A program made the translations under genes and the position numbers. This document shows, one piece after another, positions 8,700 through 17,264 of a stretch of 47,810 nt of DNA. The notes below the pieces were generated by a model. That model saw nothing but the letters and a program-made list of their open reading frames with translations. It did not search any database and had not been told where the DNA came from. Location of the stretch: NCBI GenBank assembly GCA_051277445.1, contig JBNMQC010000007.1, forward strand, positions 1-47,810. Reading direction: 5' to 3'. This stretch comes from Bermanella sp051277445. Its GTDB lineage: Bacteria; Pseudomonadota; Gammaproteobacteria; Pseudomonadales; Oceanobacteraceae. Numbering within the stretch: the first letter of the stretch is position 1; every line of letters starts with the position of its first letter.

Positions 8700-9398
8700 G
8701 TGGCACACGTTCTATTTGACCGAGTCAGTAAAAGTTATCCCGGCGGCCATCATGCCCTTACGGATTTAAGCTTTGAGCTTGCCAAGGGTGAGATGGCGTT
8801 CTTAACCGGCCATTCTGGTGCGGGAAAGTCCACCTTGCTCAAACTCATCATGTTGATGGAAAAAGCCAGCAAGGGTGAAGTGCTCATTGATGGCGTTAAC
8901 CTTGCGCGCGTGTCCAATAGCCAAATCCCTTATCACCGTCGCCGTGTGGGCGTGGTATTTCAAAATCACCAGTTATTATTTGATCGCAGCGTATTTGAAA
9001 ACGTGGCATTGCCCCTGCGCATCAGTGGCTACACCAGTCGAGACCTAGAGCGCCGCGTACGTGCCGCCCTTGATAAAGTGGGCCTGCTATCAAAAGAAAA
9101 ACAAAACCCAATTGAGCTAAGTGGTGGTGAGCAGCAGCGTGTGGGCATTGCCCGAGCGGTGGTCAATAAGCCCAGCTTGATTTTAGCGGATGAGCCCACC
9201 GGTAACCTTGATCCAAAACTCTCTAGCGAGATTATGAGCTTATTTGAGCAGTTTAATGGTGTAGGCGTCTCTGTATTAGTGGCCAGCCATGATTTGCCCT
9301 TGATTAATCGCATGGGGTATCGCGTAATTGGCTTGAACAATGGTCGCTATGCTGGTGAGCGGGCAGCGGGTGTTGTCTCAGGAGGTGAGCGTGGCTAA
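8700..9398 (+). CDS. ftsE: Cell division ATP-binding protein FtsE
   Basis: 232 residues starting at GTG, with AGGGTGG upstream. It is the ABC ATPase that, with FtsX, activates periplasmic murein hydrolysis at the septum through EnvC or a similar partner. Walker A GHSGAGKS is at 37-44, the ABC signature LSGGEQQ at 140-146 and Walker B LILADEP at 160-166. The gene lies 41 nt after ftsY and overlaps ftsX by 8 nt, in line with co-translation of the complex. Confidence 0.96.
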   Translation: MAHVLFDRVSKSYPGGHHALTDLSFELAKGEMAFLTGHSGAGKSTLLKLIMLMEKASKGEVLIDGVNLARVSNSQIPYHRRRVGVVFQNHQLLFDRSVFENVALPLRISGYTSRDLERRVRAALDKVGLLSKEKQNPIELSGGEQQRVGIARAVVNKPSLILADEPTGNLDPKLSSEIMSLFEQFNGVGVSVLVASHDLPLINRMGYRVIGLNNGRYAGERAAGVVSGGERG

Positions 9399-10362
9399 AC
9401 CTTCCCCCAAGCCCAGTAATCAGCAAAGCCGTGTCACCATTAAAAGCCAGGGCTCAGCGTATTTTCAGCACCATAAGCTGATGGCGGTAGACAGTCTTAA
9501 GCGCTTACTAGCAGCCCCAGGTTCTAGCTTGATGACGTGGTTAGTACTCGCTATCGCCCTGTCTCTACCCATGACCTTGTATGTCTCGCTTGAGAATGTA
9601 AAACAGCTGAGCCGCAATTGGGATCAAACCAGTCAAATCAGTGTGTACCTAAAAAAGGGCGTTTTAGAGCGCTTTGCCAATGAAATGACCCAAGACATAG
9701 CAGACTGGCCCAATGTGAGTAGTGCGATTTATATCGGCCCCGATCAAGCCTTGAAAGAATTCAGTGCCACTACCGGCTTAAGTGATGTGATTTTTGGCTT
9801 GGCGGATAACCCTTTACCTGGGGTAATCAGCGTGATTCCTAGGCTTGCTAACCAAGATGAAAATACTCTGGAGCAATTGCAGCAAAAGCTGCAGGCACTG
9901 CGCCATGTGGATTCGGTTCAGCTGGATTTAATGTGGGTTAAACGCCTGTATCAATTCATGGAATTAGGGCAGCGTTTGGTTTGGGCGCTGGCGGCGTTAT
10001 TAGGTTTAGCGGTGCTCTTGATCATAGGCAACACCATTCGTTTGTCTATCGAAAGCCGCCGAGATGAAATCCGCGTGGTGAAGTTAGTGGGTGGTACCGA
10101 TGCCTTTGTGCGCCGCCCGTTTTTATACACAGGCCTGTGGTTTGGTCTAGGTGGCGGGCTTATTGCTTGGATATTATTGAGCGCGGGGCTTTTTTGGCTC
10201 TCTGGGCCTGTTGAGCAGCTGATTAGCCTGTATGGCAGCGAATTTACTCTGCAAGGCCTTGGTTTTGTGGATAGTTTATTGCTGATTTTTGACGGTGTGA
10301 TACTGGGCTGGCTGGGGGCTTGGCTGGCGGTTTCGCGTCACCTGAGTAGCATTGAGCCCTAG
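9391..10362 (+). CDS. ftsX: Cell division permease FtsX
   Basis: FtsX pairs with FtsE in the inner membrane and relays ATP hydrolysis to peptidoglycan amidase activators. The start is taken as GTG at 9391, because GGAGG at 9381-9385 lies 5 nt upstream. The longer in-frame start at 9340 lies well inside ftsE with no such site. This gives 323 residues. A cytoplasmic N-terminus leads to the first membrane helix (SLMTWLVLAIALSLPM). A periplasmic loop follows, then three helices in the C-terminal half within the permease domain (WALAALLGLAVLLIIGNTI and two more). Family-typical RRDEIRVVKLVGGTDAFVRRPF is present. Confidence 0.94.
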   Translation: MAKPSPKPSNQQSRVTIKSQGSAYFQHHKLMAVDSLKRLLAAPGSSLMTWLVLAIALSLPMTLYVSLENVKQLSRNWDQTSQISVYLKKGVLERFANEMTQDIADWPNVSSAIYIGPDQALKEFSATTGLSDVIFGLADNPLPGVISVIPRLANQDENTLEQLQQKLQALRHVDSVQLDLMWVKRLYQFMELGQRLVWALAALLGLAVLLIIGNTIRLSIESRRDEIRVVKLVGGTDAFVRRPFLYTGLWFGLGGGLIAWILLSAGLFWLSGPVEQLISLYGSEFTLQGLGFVDSLLLIFDGVILGWLGAWLAVSRHLSSIEP

Positions 10363-10442
10363 TCTTGGGACATTGGCCAAGAGTGTCTCAATGCAGCAAC
10401 AAATAGTTGCTAACATATAAGTAAATGGAACTATCTAGGCCC

Positions 10443-10471
10443 TTGGCGCTCAAAATCCTCAGTGCTACACT
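10443..10471 (+). promoter_or_regulatory. Putative sigma-70 promoter of rpoH
   Basis: TTGGCG (10443-10448) and TACACT (10466-10471) are separated by 17 bp, giving a leader of about 45 nt before rpoH. Recognised by eye. Confidence 0.42.
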
Positions 10472-10521
10472 GCACCTAGTTAAATGTTCTACATGTGAAT
10501 AAATAGGAGAACACCCTAACA

Positions 10522-11388
10522 ATGAACACAAGCTTGATGGCCCAAAACATCGCTAGTCTTACTCCAGGTCGTGACCTAGATGGCTACCTGAATGCGATCG
10601 GCGGCATTGCTGTGTTGACCGCTGACGAAGAGAAAGAATTAGCGGAACGCTTATATTACGAAGAAGACATCGACGCAGCTCGTCACTTGGTTGTCTCACA
10701 CCTGCGCTTTGTTGTGCACATTGCCAAAAGCTACAGCGGTTATGGCTTGAACCAGTCTGACCTTATTCAAGAAGGCAATGTGGGCTTAATGAAAGCCGTA
10801 AAACGCTTTAACCCAGAAGTTGGCGTACGCCTTGTGAGCTTTGCGGTTCACTGGATCAAAGCGGAAATACACGAATTTATCCTCAAAAACTGGCGTATTG
10901 TTAAAGTCGCTACCACTAAAGCTCAACGTAAGTTGTTCTTTAATTTACGCAGCGCCAAAAAGAAAATGGGCTGGTTAAACGAATCAGAAGCGCAAACCAT
11001 CGCCGATGATCTTGGTGTTTCACTAAGAGAAGTAAAAGAAATGGAAGGTCGCTTGACCTCCCATGACACCGCTTTTGATAGTCCCGTGGCTGACGATGAG
11101 GACACCGCTTACCAAGCACCGGTGAACTACATTGAAGATCATAGCTTTGACCCTGCAGTAGCCGTTGAAAACGCGGACTACGAGCAAGACAGCACGGCAA
11201 GACTACAAGATGCCATGTTAGAGCTGGATGATCGCAGCAAGGACATTCTGATGCGCCGCTGGTTGCTTGAAGAAAAAGCCACCTTGCACGAACTCGCCGC
11301 TGAATATGGTGTATCGGCTGAGCGTATTCGTCAGCTAGAGAAAAACGCCATGAACAAGGTGAAAGGTCTTATTCAAGCGGAAGCTTGA
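10522..11388 (+). CDS. rpoH: RNA polymerase heat-shock sigma factor (sigma-32)
   Basis: 288 residues. RpoH directs RNA polymerase to chaperone and protease genes. Region 2 includes DLIQEGNVGLMKAVKRF (80-96) and the -10 recognition segment near LVSFAVHWIKAEI. The RpoH box QRKLFFNLR is at 135-143, which separates it from RpoD/RpoS. Region 4 (ATLHELAAEYGVSAERIRQLE) is at the C-terminus. AGGAG lies upstream of the ATG. Its position after ftsYEX is conserved in gammaproteobacteria. Own promoter and terminator are visible. Confidence 0.97.
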   Translation: MNTSLMAQNIASLTPGRDLDGYLNAIGGIAVLTADEEKELAERLYYEEDIDAARHLVVSHLRFVVHIAKSYSGYGLNQSDLIQEGNVGLMKAVKRFNPEVGVRLVSFAVHWIKAEIHEFILKNWRIVKVATTKAQRKLFFNLRSAKKKMGWLNESEAQTIADDLGVSLREVKEMEGRLTSHDTAFDSPVADDEDTAYQAPVNYIEDHSFDPAVAVENADYEQDSTARLQDAMLELDDRSKDILMRRWLLEEKATLHELAAEYGVSAERIRQLEKNAMNKVKGLIQAEA

Positions 11389-11404
11389 TGTGTCCTAACC
11401 ATAG

Positions 11405-11431
11405 AAAGGCCCGCTTAGTCGGGCCTTTTTT
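11405..11431 (+). terminator. Rho-independent terminator of rpoH
   Basis: AAAGGCCCG (11405-11413) and CGGGCCTTT (11420-11428) form a 9-bp stem with a 6-nt loop, followed by a run of T. It lies 17 nt after the rpoH stop. Confidence 0.9.
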
Positions 11432-11486
11432 GTTTTTAGGCCACTGCTGGTTCCACATTTCATCCACTCACTGCTAGTTACTGCTT

Positions 11487-11882
11487 ATGATTGCCTCCCT
11501 GCTTCGCTCCAAAAATATTCTGATTCTTGCTGCATTAATGGGCTTTTTAAGTGTCGCCATTGGTGCATTTGCCGCCCATGCCCTGAAAAGTTTACTGCCC
11601 AGTTATGCGTTGATGTGGGTGGATACGGGGGTGAAATACCAAATGCTCCATGGTGGCGTGTTGTTGATCTTAGGTTTCGTTCTTAAACAATGGCCTAACT
11701 GGGTGATGATCAAATGGGCAGCGGCCAGTTTTCTGCTGGGAGTCCTACTGTTTAGCGGCAGTTTATATATAATGGCGGCCACCCAGATTAAGGCCTTGGG
11801 CATGATCACGCCAATCGGCGGTGTTGCCCTGTTAGTTGGCTGGCTGTGTTTGCTGATAGCGGCATTCAAACAGCCCGAATGA
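11487..11882 (+). CDS. DUF423 family inner-membrane protein
   Basis: 131 residues with four predicted membrane helices, matching the small DUF423 (YgdD-like) family. Typical features are GAFAAHALK near residue 26-34 and a GVKYQMLHGG segment in the second helix. Function is unknown. It ends 7 nt before trmB, so the two are probably co-transcribed. No strong Shine-Dalgarno precedes the ATG. Confidence 0.85.
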   Translation: MIASLLRSKNILILAALMGFLSVAIGAFAAHALKSLLPSYALMWVDTGVKYQMLHGGVLLILGFVLKQWPNWVMIKWAAASFLLGVLLFSGSLYIMAATQIKALGMITPIGGVALLVGWLCLLIAAFKQPE

Positions 11883-11889
11883 GAACACT

Positions 11890-12645
11890 ATGACAGATAA
11901 AGATACCCCGCAAATCCAGATGCCAAGTGAAGTCGAAAAAGACCAGCATGGCGCCCCTAAAGATGTGGCTTTTGCAAAGCGCATTAAAAGCTTTGTCGTG
12001 CGCGCAGGACGTATGACCGAGCTACAGCGCGAAACCTATGCTCGACACATGTCAGAAAAGGGCCTGACCCTAGAGATGGGCATGCTGGATTACGCTGATG
12101 TGTTTGGTAACGATAACCCAGTTGTGCTGGAGATCGGCTTTGGTATGGGCAAAAGCCTAGTAGAAATGTGCCAAGCGAATCCACAGCTTAATTACATCGG
12201 CATTGAGGTGCACACCCCAGGTGTGGCCAAGCTATTACGTGATGCCGAAGACTTTGGCGTAGAGAATTTACGCGTGTTTGAATGTGATGCCATTGAAGTA
12301 TTAGAGCAGTGCATTCCTGATGGTTCTCTACAAACCATGCAGTTGTACTTCCCTGATCCGTGGCATAAAAAGCGTCACAATAAGCGTCGCATTGTGCAGC
12401 CAAAATTTGCTCAAGATATTCGTAAGAAATTAAAAATCGGCGGTACCTTCCACATGGCCACCGACTGGGAGCACTACGCGGAACACATGCTTGAGGTGAT
12501 GGAAGTGGCTGAAGGCTATGAAAATACAGCCGGCAAGGGTAATTATCATCCGCGCCCCGATTTTCGTCCATTAACCAAGTTTGAAAATCGTGGCGAAAAA
12601 CTTGGCCATGGTGTGTGGGATTTGATCTACGCCCGTACAGAATAA
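11890..12645 (+). CDS. trmB: tRNA (guanine(46)-N(7))-methyltransferase
   Basis: 251 residues. TrmB makes m7G46 in the variable loop of many tRNAs using S-adenosylmethionine. The binding segment VLEIGFGMGKSLVEM is followed by IGIEVHTPGV, the family-typical LYFPDPWHKKRHNKRRIVQ and the C-terminal TKFENRGEKLGH. The N-terminal 35 residues are charged and variable. It lies close behind the DUF423 gene. Confidence 0.96.
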   Translation: MTDKDTPQIQMPSEVEKDQHGAPKDVAFAKRIKSFVVRAGRMTELQRETYARHMSEKGLTLEMGMLDYADVFGNDNPVVLEIGFGMGKSLVEMCQANPQLNYIGIEVHTPGVAKLLRDAEDFGVENLRVFECDAIEVLEQCIPDGSLQTMQLYFPDPWHKKRHNKRRIVQPKFAQDIRKKLKIGGTFHMATDWEHYAEHMLEVMEVAEGYENTAGKGNYHPRPDFRPLTKFENRGEKLGHGVWDLIYARTE

Positions 12646-12681
12646 GTATCTATAGCGTATTTAATTTAACAGGAATATGTA

Positions 12682-12978
12682 ATGTCATTGAAGAAAGATA
12701 AAGAAAAAGTATTTGGCGGTGAGTTTACCGAAGAAAGCATGCGCTATTTCTTGGAAAGCAAAAGCTATGACGGTACCGATGTTGATTTCATTAACATTCT
12801 AAAAGCGTACCAGCACATGACGCCAGAAATTTTTGCACAGTTTGTTGAGTTCTTTAAAGAAGAAGGTCATAACGTCAATGCAAAAAACCTTGAAGGTGAA
12901 AGTGCGTTAGCGGTGATTGCTTCTCATGAGCCTGGTAAACCTTATGCGGAAGCATTGCAGGCGGCAGGTGCACTTTAA
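12682..12978 (+). CDS. PA4642-like conserved protein
   Basis: 98 residues, acidic and helical, with no signal peptide or membrane segment. The pattern KKDKEKVFGGEFTEE at the N-terminus and an ankyrin-like C-terminal half (HNVNAKNLEGESALAVIASH) recall the small PA4642 family of gammaproteobacteria. Function is unknown. AGGA lies upstream of the start. It is 36 nt after trmB and is followed by a bidirectional terminator. Confidence 0.6.
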   Translation: MSLKKDKEKVFGGEFTEESMRYFLESKSYDGTDVDFINILKAYQHMTPEIFAQFVEFFKEEGHNVNAKNLEGESALAVIASHEPGKPYAEALQAAGAL

Positions 12979-13000
12979 GCTGTTTATGCCATGTTAAATA

Positions 13001-13025
13001 AAAAGGAGCCAGTGGCTCCTTTTTT
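13001..13025. terminator. Bidirectional terminator between the PA4642-like gene and hemW
   Basis: AAAAGGAGCC (13001-13010) and GGCTCCTTTT (13014-13023) form a 10-bp stem with a 3-nt loop. T-runs follow on the plus strand and on the minus strand. It lies between two convergent genes. Confidence 0.88.
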
Positions 13026-13089
13026 GGTTTTAAGGAAACGAAAACGCTAGCGCAATTTAAACACTAAGAGTAAAAATGTAAGAAGTGAA

Positions 13090-14274
13090 TTACAAAAACT
13101 TCTCTAGCAGCGCATTTAAAAACAATTGCCCTTGGGTCGTGGTTTTCAACTTGTCACCACTTTCCAAAAGCCCTTGTTTTATTAATGCATCCACTTTGTC
13201 TTCGATATCGCTATAAACAAGACCCGTTCGTTCGCTGAATAGCGTTTTATCCACGCCATGAAATAAGCGCAAGCCGTTCATTAAAAACTCTAAATCCCGA
13301 TCTTCAATTTCTATATTGTCTTGTACCACTAAAAAGCGTTTAGCGAGATTTAGATAATCTTTTGGCAGGCGCGTTTTTGCAGTGCGATAGATTTTACTTT
13401 GCGTAATATCATCATGGGGAATGGTGAGCTTGCCATGGGCCCCAGCACCAATGCCCAGATAATCTCCAAACTGCCAATAATTTAAATTGTGCTTGGCTTG
13501 CTTACCTTGTTTGGCATAGGCTGAAATCTCGTATTGATCATAACCATTGTCGGCTAATAGTTGTTGCCCTGCTTCTTGAATAGCCCATAGGGTTTCATCT
13601 TGTGGTAAAACCGGTGGGCGTTTAAAAAATTCGGTATTGGGTTCAATGGTTAGTTGATACCAACTTAAATGCGTAGGGTTAAGATCAATACCTTGTTGTA
13701 AGTCGGCAAGGGCATCTTCTAAGGTTTGATCTGGCAGGCCATGCATAAAATCCAAATTAAAATTATCAAATCCTGCGGTTTTCGCCATATTAACAGCGTT
13801 AATGGCTTCTTGGCCTGAGTGAATGCGACCTAGATGTTTAAGTTGGTGATCTTGAAAACTCTGAATGCCAATGGATAATCGGTTAATGCCTAGTGCTCTA
13901 TAGCCCTTAAATTTTTCCGCTTCAAATGTGCCGGGGTTCGCTTCCATGGTGATTTCAATATCATCACTAAAACGTAGGCGTTTTTTTAAACCACTAAATA
14001 AATCCTGATACGCATCAACACTCAACAGAGAGGGTGTGCCGCCACCGATAAAGATACTGTGAATTGGGCGTGCAGCAACACCTTGTTCATTTAGCCAGGC
14101 AAGGTCCACATCTAAGTCATCGAGCAGAGCCGTAATGTATTCACGTTCTGGCAGTGAACTATCCGCTTTGTGGCTATTAAAATCACAATAAGGGCACTTA
14201 CGCACACACCATGGCACATGAATGTATAAGGACAGGGGCGGCAGAACCATGGTTGAAAACCCAGAGTGTGTCAT
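13090..14274 (-). CDS. hemW: Heme chaperone HemW (radical SAM)
   Basis: 394 residues. HemW-type proteins bind heme and deliver it to apoproteins; they are often mis-annotated as oxygen-independent coproporphyrinogen oxidase. The radical SAM cluster motif CVRKCPYC (Cys23, Cys27, Cys30) follows SLYIHVPW. GGGTPSLL and a HemN-like C-terminal domain (FLMNGLRLFHGV) are present. The ATG overlaps the rdgB stop as TAATG, so the two are translationally coupled. The rdgB-hemW order is shared with Pseudomonas. Confidence 0.93.
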   Translation of the reverse strand: MTHSGFSTMVLPPLSLYIHVPWCVRKCPYCDFNSHKADSSLPEREYITALLDDLDVDLAWLNEQGVAARPIHSIFIGGGTPSLLSVDAYQDLFSGLKKRLRFSDDIEITMEANPGTFEAEKFKGYRALGINRLSIGIQSFQDHQLKHLGRIHSGQEAINAVNMAKTAGFDNFNLDFMHGLPDQTLEDALADLQQGIDLNPTHLSWYQLTIEPNTEFFKRPPVLPQDETLWAIQEAGQQLLADNGYDQYEISAYAKQGKQAKHNLNYWQFGDYLGIGAGAHGKLTIPHDDITQSKIYRTAKTRLPKDYLNLAKRFLVVQDNIEIEDRDLEFLMNGLRLFHGVDKTLFSERTGLVYSDIEDKVDALIKQGLLESGDKLKTTTQGQLFLNALLEKFL

Positions 14275-14885
14275 TACAGGCGAAACACCTGCTTTAATTG
14301 TTCGATGGCTTGTCCGCGATGACTGAGTTTGTTTTTCTCTTCTTTGCTTAGCTGAGCCGACGTGCAGTTCAGTGCTTCAATGAAAAATAACGGGTCATAG
14401 CCAAAGCCCCCAGTCCCATCGAGTTCAGTTTTGATTTGACCTTCCCATGCACCTTGGCAAATAAGCGGGTTAGGATCTTTGGCGTGACGAACATAGGCTA
14501 GGACACAATGAAAACGAGCACCACGGTTTTCAGGTTGCACGCCTTTTAAGGCTTTTAGAAGCTTAAGGTTATTCTTTTCATCGCTGGCGGGGCCCGTTTC
14601 GCCATCCATAATGCTGTAGCGAGCGCTGTAAATACCCGGTGCACCGTCTAATGCGTCTACTTCTAAGCCGCTGTCATCAGCCAGTGCCGGTAAGCCTGTA
14701 GCAAGAGAGGCATGGCGTGCTTTCAATATGGCGTTTTCGATGAAACTTAAACCGGTTTCATCGGCATCGGTAACGTCAAATTCACTTTGTGGAATCAGCT
14801 CAACATCAAAACCATCAAGTGCATTTTGCAACTCAGCGAGTTTTCCTTTGTTGCCACTGGCAAGAACGATTTGTTGTTTCGACAT
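14274..14885 (-). CDS. rdgB: XTP/dITP diphosphatase (RdgB/HAM1)
   Basis: 203 residues. It hydrolyses dITP, XTP and ITP to monophosphates and keeps deaminated purines out of nucleic acids. The substrate-binding ASGNKGKLAELQ lies at 9-20. ADDSGLEVDALDGAPGIYSARY lies in the middle (in two parts here: ADDSGLEVDAL and GAPGIYSARY). FGYDPLFF and LSHRGQA are at the C-terminal side. It starts the rdgB-hemW pair and is separated from the upstream DUF4426 gene by a strong terminator. Confidence 0.96.
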   Translation of the reverse strand: MSKQQIVLASGNKGKLAELQNALDGFDVELIPQSEFDVTDADETGLSFIENAILKARHASLATGLPALADDSGLEVDALDGAPGIYSARYSIMDGETGPASDEKNNLKLLKALKGVQPENRGARFHCVLAYVRHAKDPNPLICQGAWEGQIKTELDGTGGFGYDPLFFIEALNCTSAQLSKEEKNKLSHRGQAIEQLKQVFRL

Positions 14886-14913
14886 AATAGATGCTTTAAA
14901 GGTTAAAAAAGGA

Positions 14914-14936
14914 AAGCCGCTTAGAATAAGCGGCTT
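14914..14936 (-). terminator. Terminator after the metX-metW-DUF4426 transcript
   Basis: AAGCCGCTTA (14914-14923) and TAAGCGGCTT (14927-14936) form a perfect 10-bp stem with a 3-nt loop. On the minus strand TTTCCTTTTTT follows. It separates this transcript from rdgB-hemW. Confidence 0.85.
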
Positions 14937-14958
14937 ATTTTAAGCGAGTGTGAATGAA

Positions 14959-15405
14959 TTATTCGCCGCGATAAAAACGTTGAGAGAAATTCACATCATA
15001 AGGGCGGGTCATGCCTTCAGGTGTCACTTTTAGATTAAAGCGATACATATCTTGATCATAAAAATCGAAGGTGCTGTAAAAATACAACGCACTGGTTTCT
15101 TGTACACGGGTAAAACTGAGCTCTTGTGTTTGGCCGATCAGGTTCGACATGGTGCCTTCAATCTTGGCATTCCAAGCCACTGGCAGCGGACCCTGACCTT
15201 TTTTTAGGACGCTAAGATTTAAAAAGCCAATGTTGCGGCTACGAGTTATGCCATAAAGCTTGGCCACATCTTTATCTAGCTCACTGCTGGTTAAGCCGAT
15301 GAAATGCACTTCGTAGTCACCAAAGACTTGCTTTTGTTCACCTTGGATATCGGCAAAAGTTAGGCTTGTCAGTAATAATAAACAGCTTGTTATAAATAAA
15401 CGCAT
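14959..15405 (-). CDS. DUF4426 domain periplasmic protein
   Basis: 148 residues with an N-terminal signal peptide (MRLFITSCLLLLTSLTFA, cleavage about 18). The mature part carries the DUF4426 pattern, including YEVHFIGLTS and the IARxYGI-like KLYGITRSR segment. The family lies beside metW/metX and rdgB in Pseudomonas; function is unknown. It starts 15 nt after metW, so it is likely in the met operon. Confidence 0.82.
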   Translation of the reverse strand: MRLFITSCLLLLTSLTFADIQGEQKQVFGDYEVHFIGLTSSELDKDVAKLYGITRSRNIGFLNLSVLKKGQGPLPVAWNAKIEGTMSNLIGQTQELSFTRVQETSALYFYSTFDFYDQDMYRFNLKVTPEGMTRPYDVNFSQRFYRGE

Positions 15406-15420
15406 GATATTTTTTAACTC

Positions 15421-16035
15421 CTAGCGGGTTACACGATACATGGCGATCTCACCTAATAGGTTAGGCCATAAACGGGTAGATAGCGACTGAGCATGGCGAC
15501 TATCCACAACTGTGCGCTCGACAATTTTTAATCCTTTATCACGACATAGGTTTTCAAAATCATGGAATGTGCACATATGAATATTCGGTGTGTCGTACCA
15601 GTTATAAGGTAAGGTTTTAGACATCGGCATCGCACCTTTGAGCATCAGATAAAAACGGGTGCGCCAATAACCAAAGTTAGGGAAGGTGATGATGGCTTCT
15701 TTGCCGACCCTTAACATATCATCTAATAGGATGTCAGGACGGCGAACCGCTTGCAGTGCTTGGGTCATAACAACCGTGTCCACACTGCCATCTTTGAAGT
15801 GTTTAAGGCCATGGTTAAGGTCGTGCTCGATGACGTTTAGGCCTTTCTCAACACAGCTGACAATGCAATCTGGATTAATCTCTAAGCCGTAGCCTTGGCA
15901 TTGTTTTTCATTTTTCAAATAAGCCAGTAGATCACCATGGCCGCAGCCCAAATCCAGTACTTGGCTGTTTGGGTTGATCCATCTTTCGATGATGTTTAAA
16001 TCTCTGCGCAGAGTGGATGGCTGTTGTTGGCTCAT
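15421..16035 (-). CDS. metW: Methionine biosynthesis protein MetW
   Basis: 204 residues of class I methyltransferase fold. SAM-like motif I is VLDLGCGHGDLL (36-47). In Pseudomonas and relatives metW is needed together with metX for methionine synthesis, where it supports the acyltransferase step; a methyl-transfer reaction has not been shown for it to my knowledge. Its ATG overlaps the metX stop by 4 nt (ATGA), consistent with a complex. Confidence 0.93.
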   Translation of the reverse strand: MSQQQPSTLRRDLNIIERWINPNSQVLDLGCGHGDLLAYLKNEKQCQGYGLEINPDCIVSCVEKGLNVIEHDLNHGLKHFKDGSVDTVVMTQALQAVRRPDILLDDMLRVGKEAIITFPNFGYWRTRFYLMLKGAMPMSKTLPYNWYDTPNIHMCTFHDFENLCRDKGLKIVERTVVDSRHAQSLSTRLWPNLLGEIAMYRVTR

Positions 16036-17180
16036 AGCGCAAGCTCCTTAGCAATACGCTCCATGTAAGCAGTGAAGATGTTTACATATCTTGGAATCGG
16101 GATTAAAAACGCATCATGGCCTTTTTCAGACTCGATGCGCGCATAGGCCACTTCTTTATCGGCTTCGATTAGCGCATCAACAATTTCTTCACTTCGCTCA
16201 GGACTAAAGCGCCAGTCGGTGGTGAAACTCACCACTAGAAATTTACATTTAGCGTGGCTTAGGCACTTCGCTAAGTCGTTGTCGTAGTACTGGGATGGAT
16301 CAAAGTAGTCCAGTGCTTTTGTCATGAGCAAGTAAGTGTTTGCATCAAAAGTAGTGGAAAACTTTTCACCCTGATAATGCAGGTAACTTTCTACTTCAAA
16401 TTCAGGGGTGTAGTCATAACGGACTTCGTCACCTTTCAAGTCACGGCCAAACTTCTCACCCATGGCATCATCACTTAAATACGTTAGGTGAGCCAACATA
16501 CGTGCCTGCATCAAACCAGCTTTTGGAATTGTATTGTGCTTTAAGTAATGGCCGTCATGAAATTCAGGGTCGCTCATGATAGCGTTACGTGCCACTTCGT
16601 TAAAGGCGATATTTTGCGCGCTGAGTTTCGGTGCAGAAGCAATCACCACACTATTGTGTAAACGATCTGGGTACTGAATTGCCCAGCGCATGGCTTGCAT
16701 GCCACCCAAGCTGCCACCGACCACGGCGGCAAATTTATCGATGCCTAAGTAATCGGCTAAACGAGCTTGGCTTTCGACCCAGTCGCGTACGCGCAACATA
16801 GGAAAATCACTGCCAAAAGGCTCGCCTGTTTCTGGGTTAATTGAGGTTGGCCCAGTACTACCATGACAGCCACCTAAATTGTTAAGTGCAATGACGAAAA
16901 ACTTGTTGGTATCGATGGCTTTGTTTGGACCAATGCAGCTGTCCCACCAACCGGGTTTTTTATCGTCCATGCTGTGATAACCGGCGGCATGATGGTGTCC
17001 GCTTAATGCATGGCAAATTAATACAGCATTGGATTTGTCGGCGTTAAGCTCACCATAGGTTTCATACATGAGCTCATAGCGCTCAAGAATTTTACCGCTG
17101 CGCAGTTCTAAGGGTTCGTTAAAGATAGCAATCTGAGGCGTGACTACGCCAACTGAATTGGCAGGTATTTCTTGCGGCAT
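16032..17180 (-). CDS. metX: Homoserine O-acyltransferase MetX
   Basis: 382 residues, alpha/beta-hydrolase fold. It activates homoserine by O-acylation for methionine synthesis. The nucleophile elbow GGSLGGMQ puts the catalytic Ser at about 157, and KGHDAFL puts the His at about 355. The early CHALSGHHHAAGY segment is typical. Whether it uses acetyl- or succinyl-CoA cannot be settled here; proteobacterial MetX proteins coupled to MetW often use succinyl-CoA. AGGACC precedes the ATG. It leads metX-metW-DUF4426. Confidence 0.93.
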   Translation of the reverse strand: MPQEIPANSVGVVTPQIAIFNEPLELRSGKILERYELMYETYGELNADKSNAVLICHALSGHHHAAGYHSMDDKKPGWWDSCIGPNKAIDTNKFFVIALNNLGGCHGSTGPTSINPETGEPFGSDFPMLRVRDWVESQARLADYLGIDKFAAVVGGSLGGMQAMRWAIQYPDRLHNSVVIASAPKLSAQNIAFNEVARNAIMSDPEFHDGHYLKHNTIPKAGLMQARMLAHLTYLSDDAMGEKFGRDLKGDEVRYDYTPEFEVESYLHYQGEKFSTTFDANTYLLMTKALDYFDPSQYYDNDLAKCLSHAKCKFLVVSFTTDWRFSPERSEEIVDALIEADKEVAYARIESEKGHDAFLIPIPRYVNIFTAYMERIAKELAL

Positions 17181-17220
17181 TCAATTGGTCCTGCATGAAG
17201 TAGAGAAGAAATTATAAAAG

Positions 17221-17241
17221 GCGCAGTGTACGGCACTGCGC
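17221..17241 (-). terminator. Likely terminator of rph-yggT
   Basis: GCGCAGTG (17221-17228) and CACTGCGC (17234-17241) form a perfect 8-bp stem. On the minus strand CTTTTATAATTT follows. It separates yggT from metX. Confidence 0.55.
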
Positions 17242-17264
17242 GCTAAAAATCCCCTTTAACGGCA

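Noticed and set aside
9340..9390. Longer N-terminus for FtsX
   Set aside because: It lies within ftsE without a ribosome site, while GTG 9391 has GGAGG at the right distance.
17181..17264. Riboswitch before metX
   Set aside because: The only structure in the gap is a simple hairpin with a U-rich tail belonging to yggT; no SAM-riboswitch core is visible.
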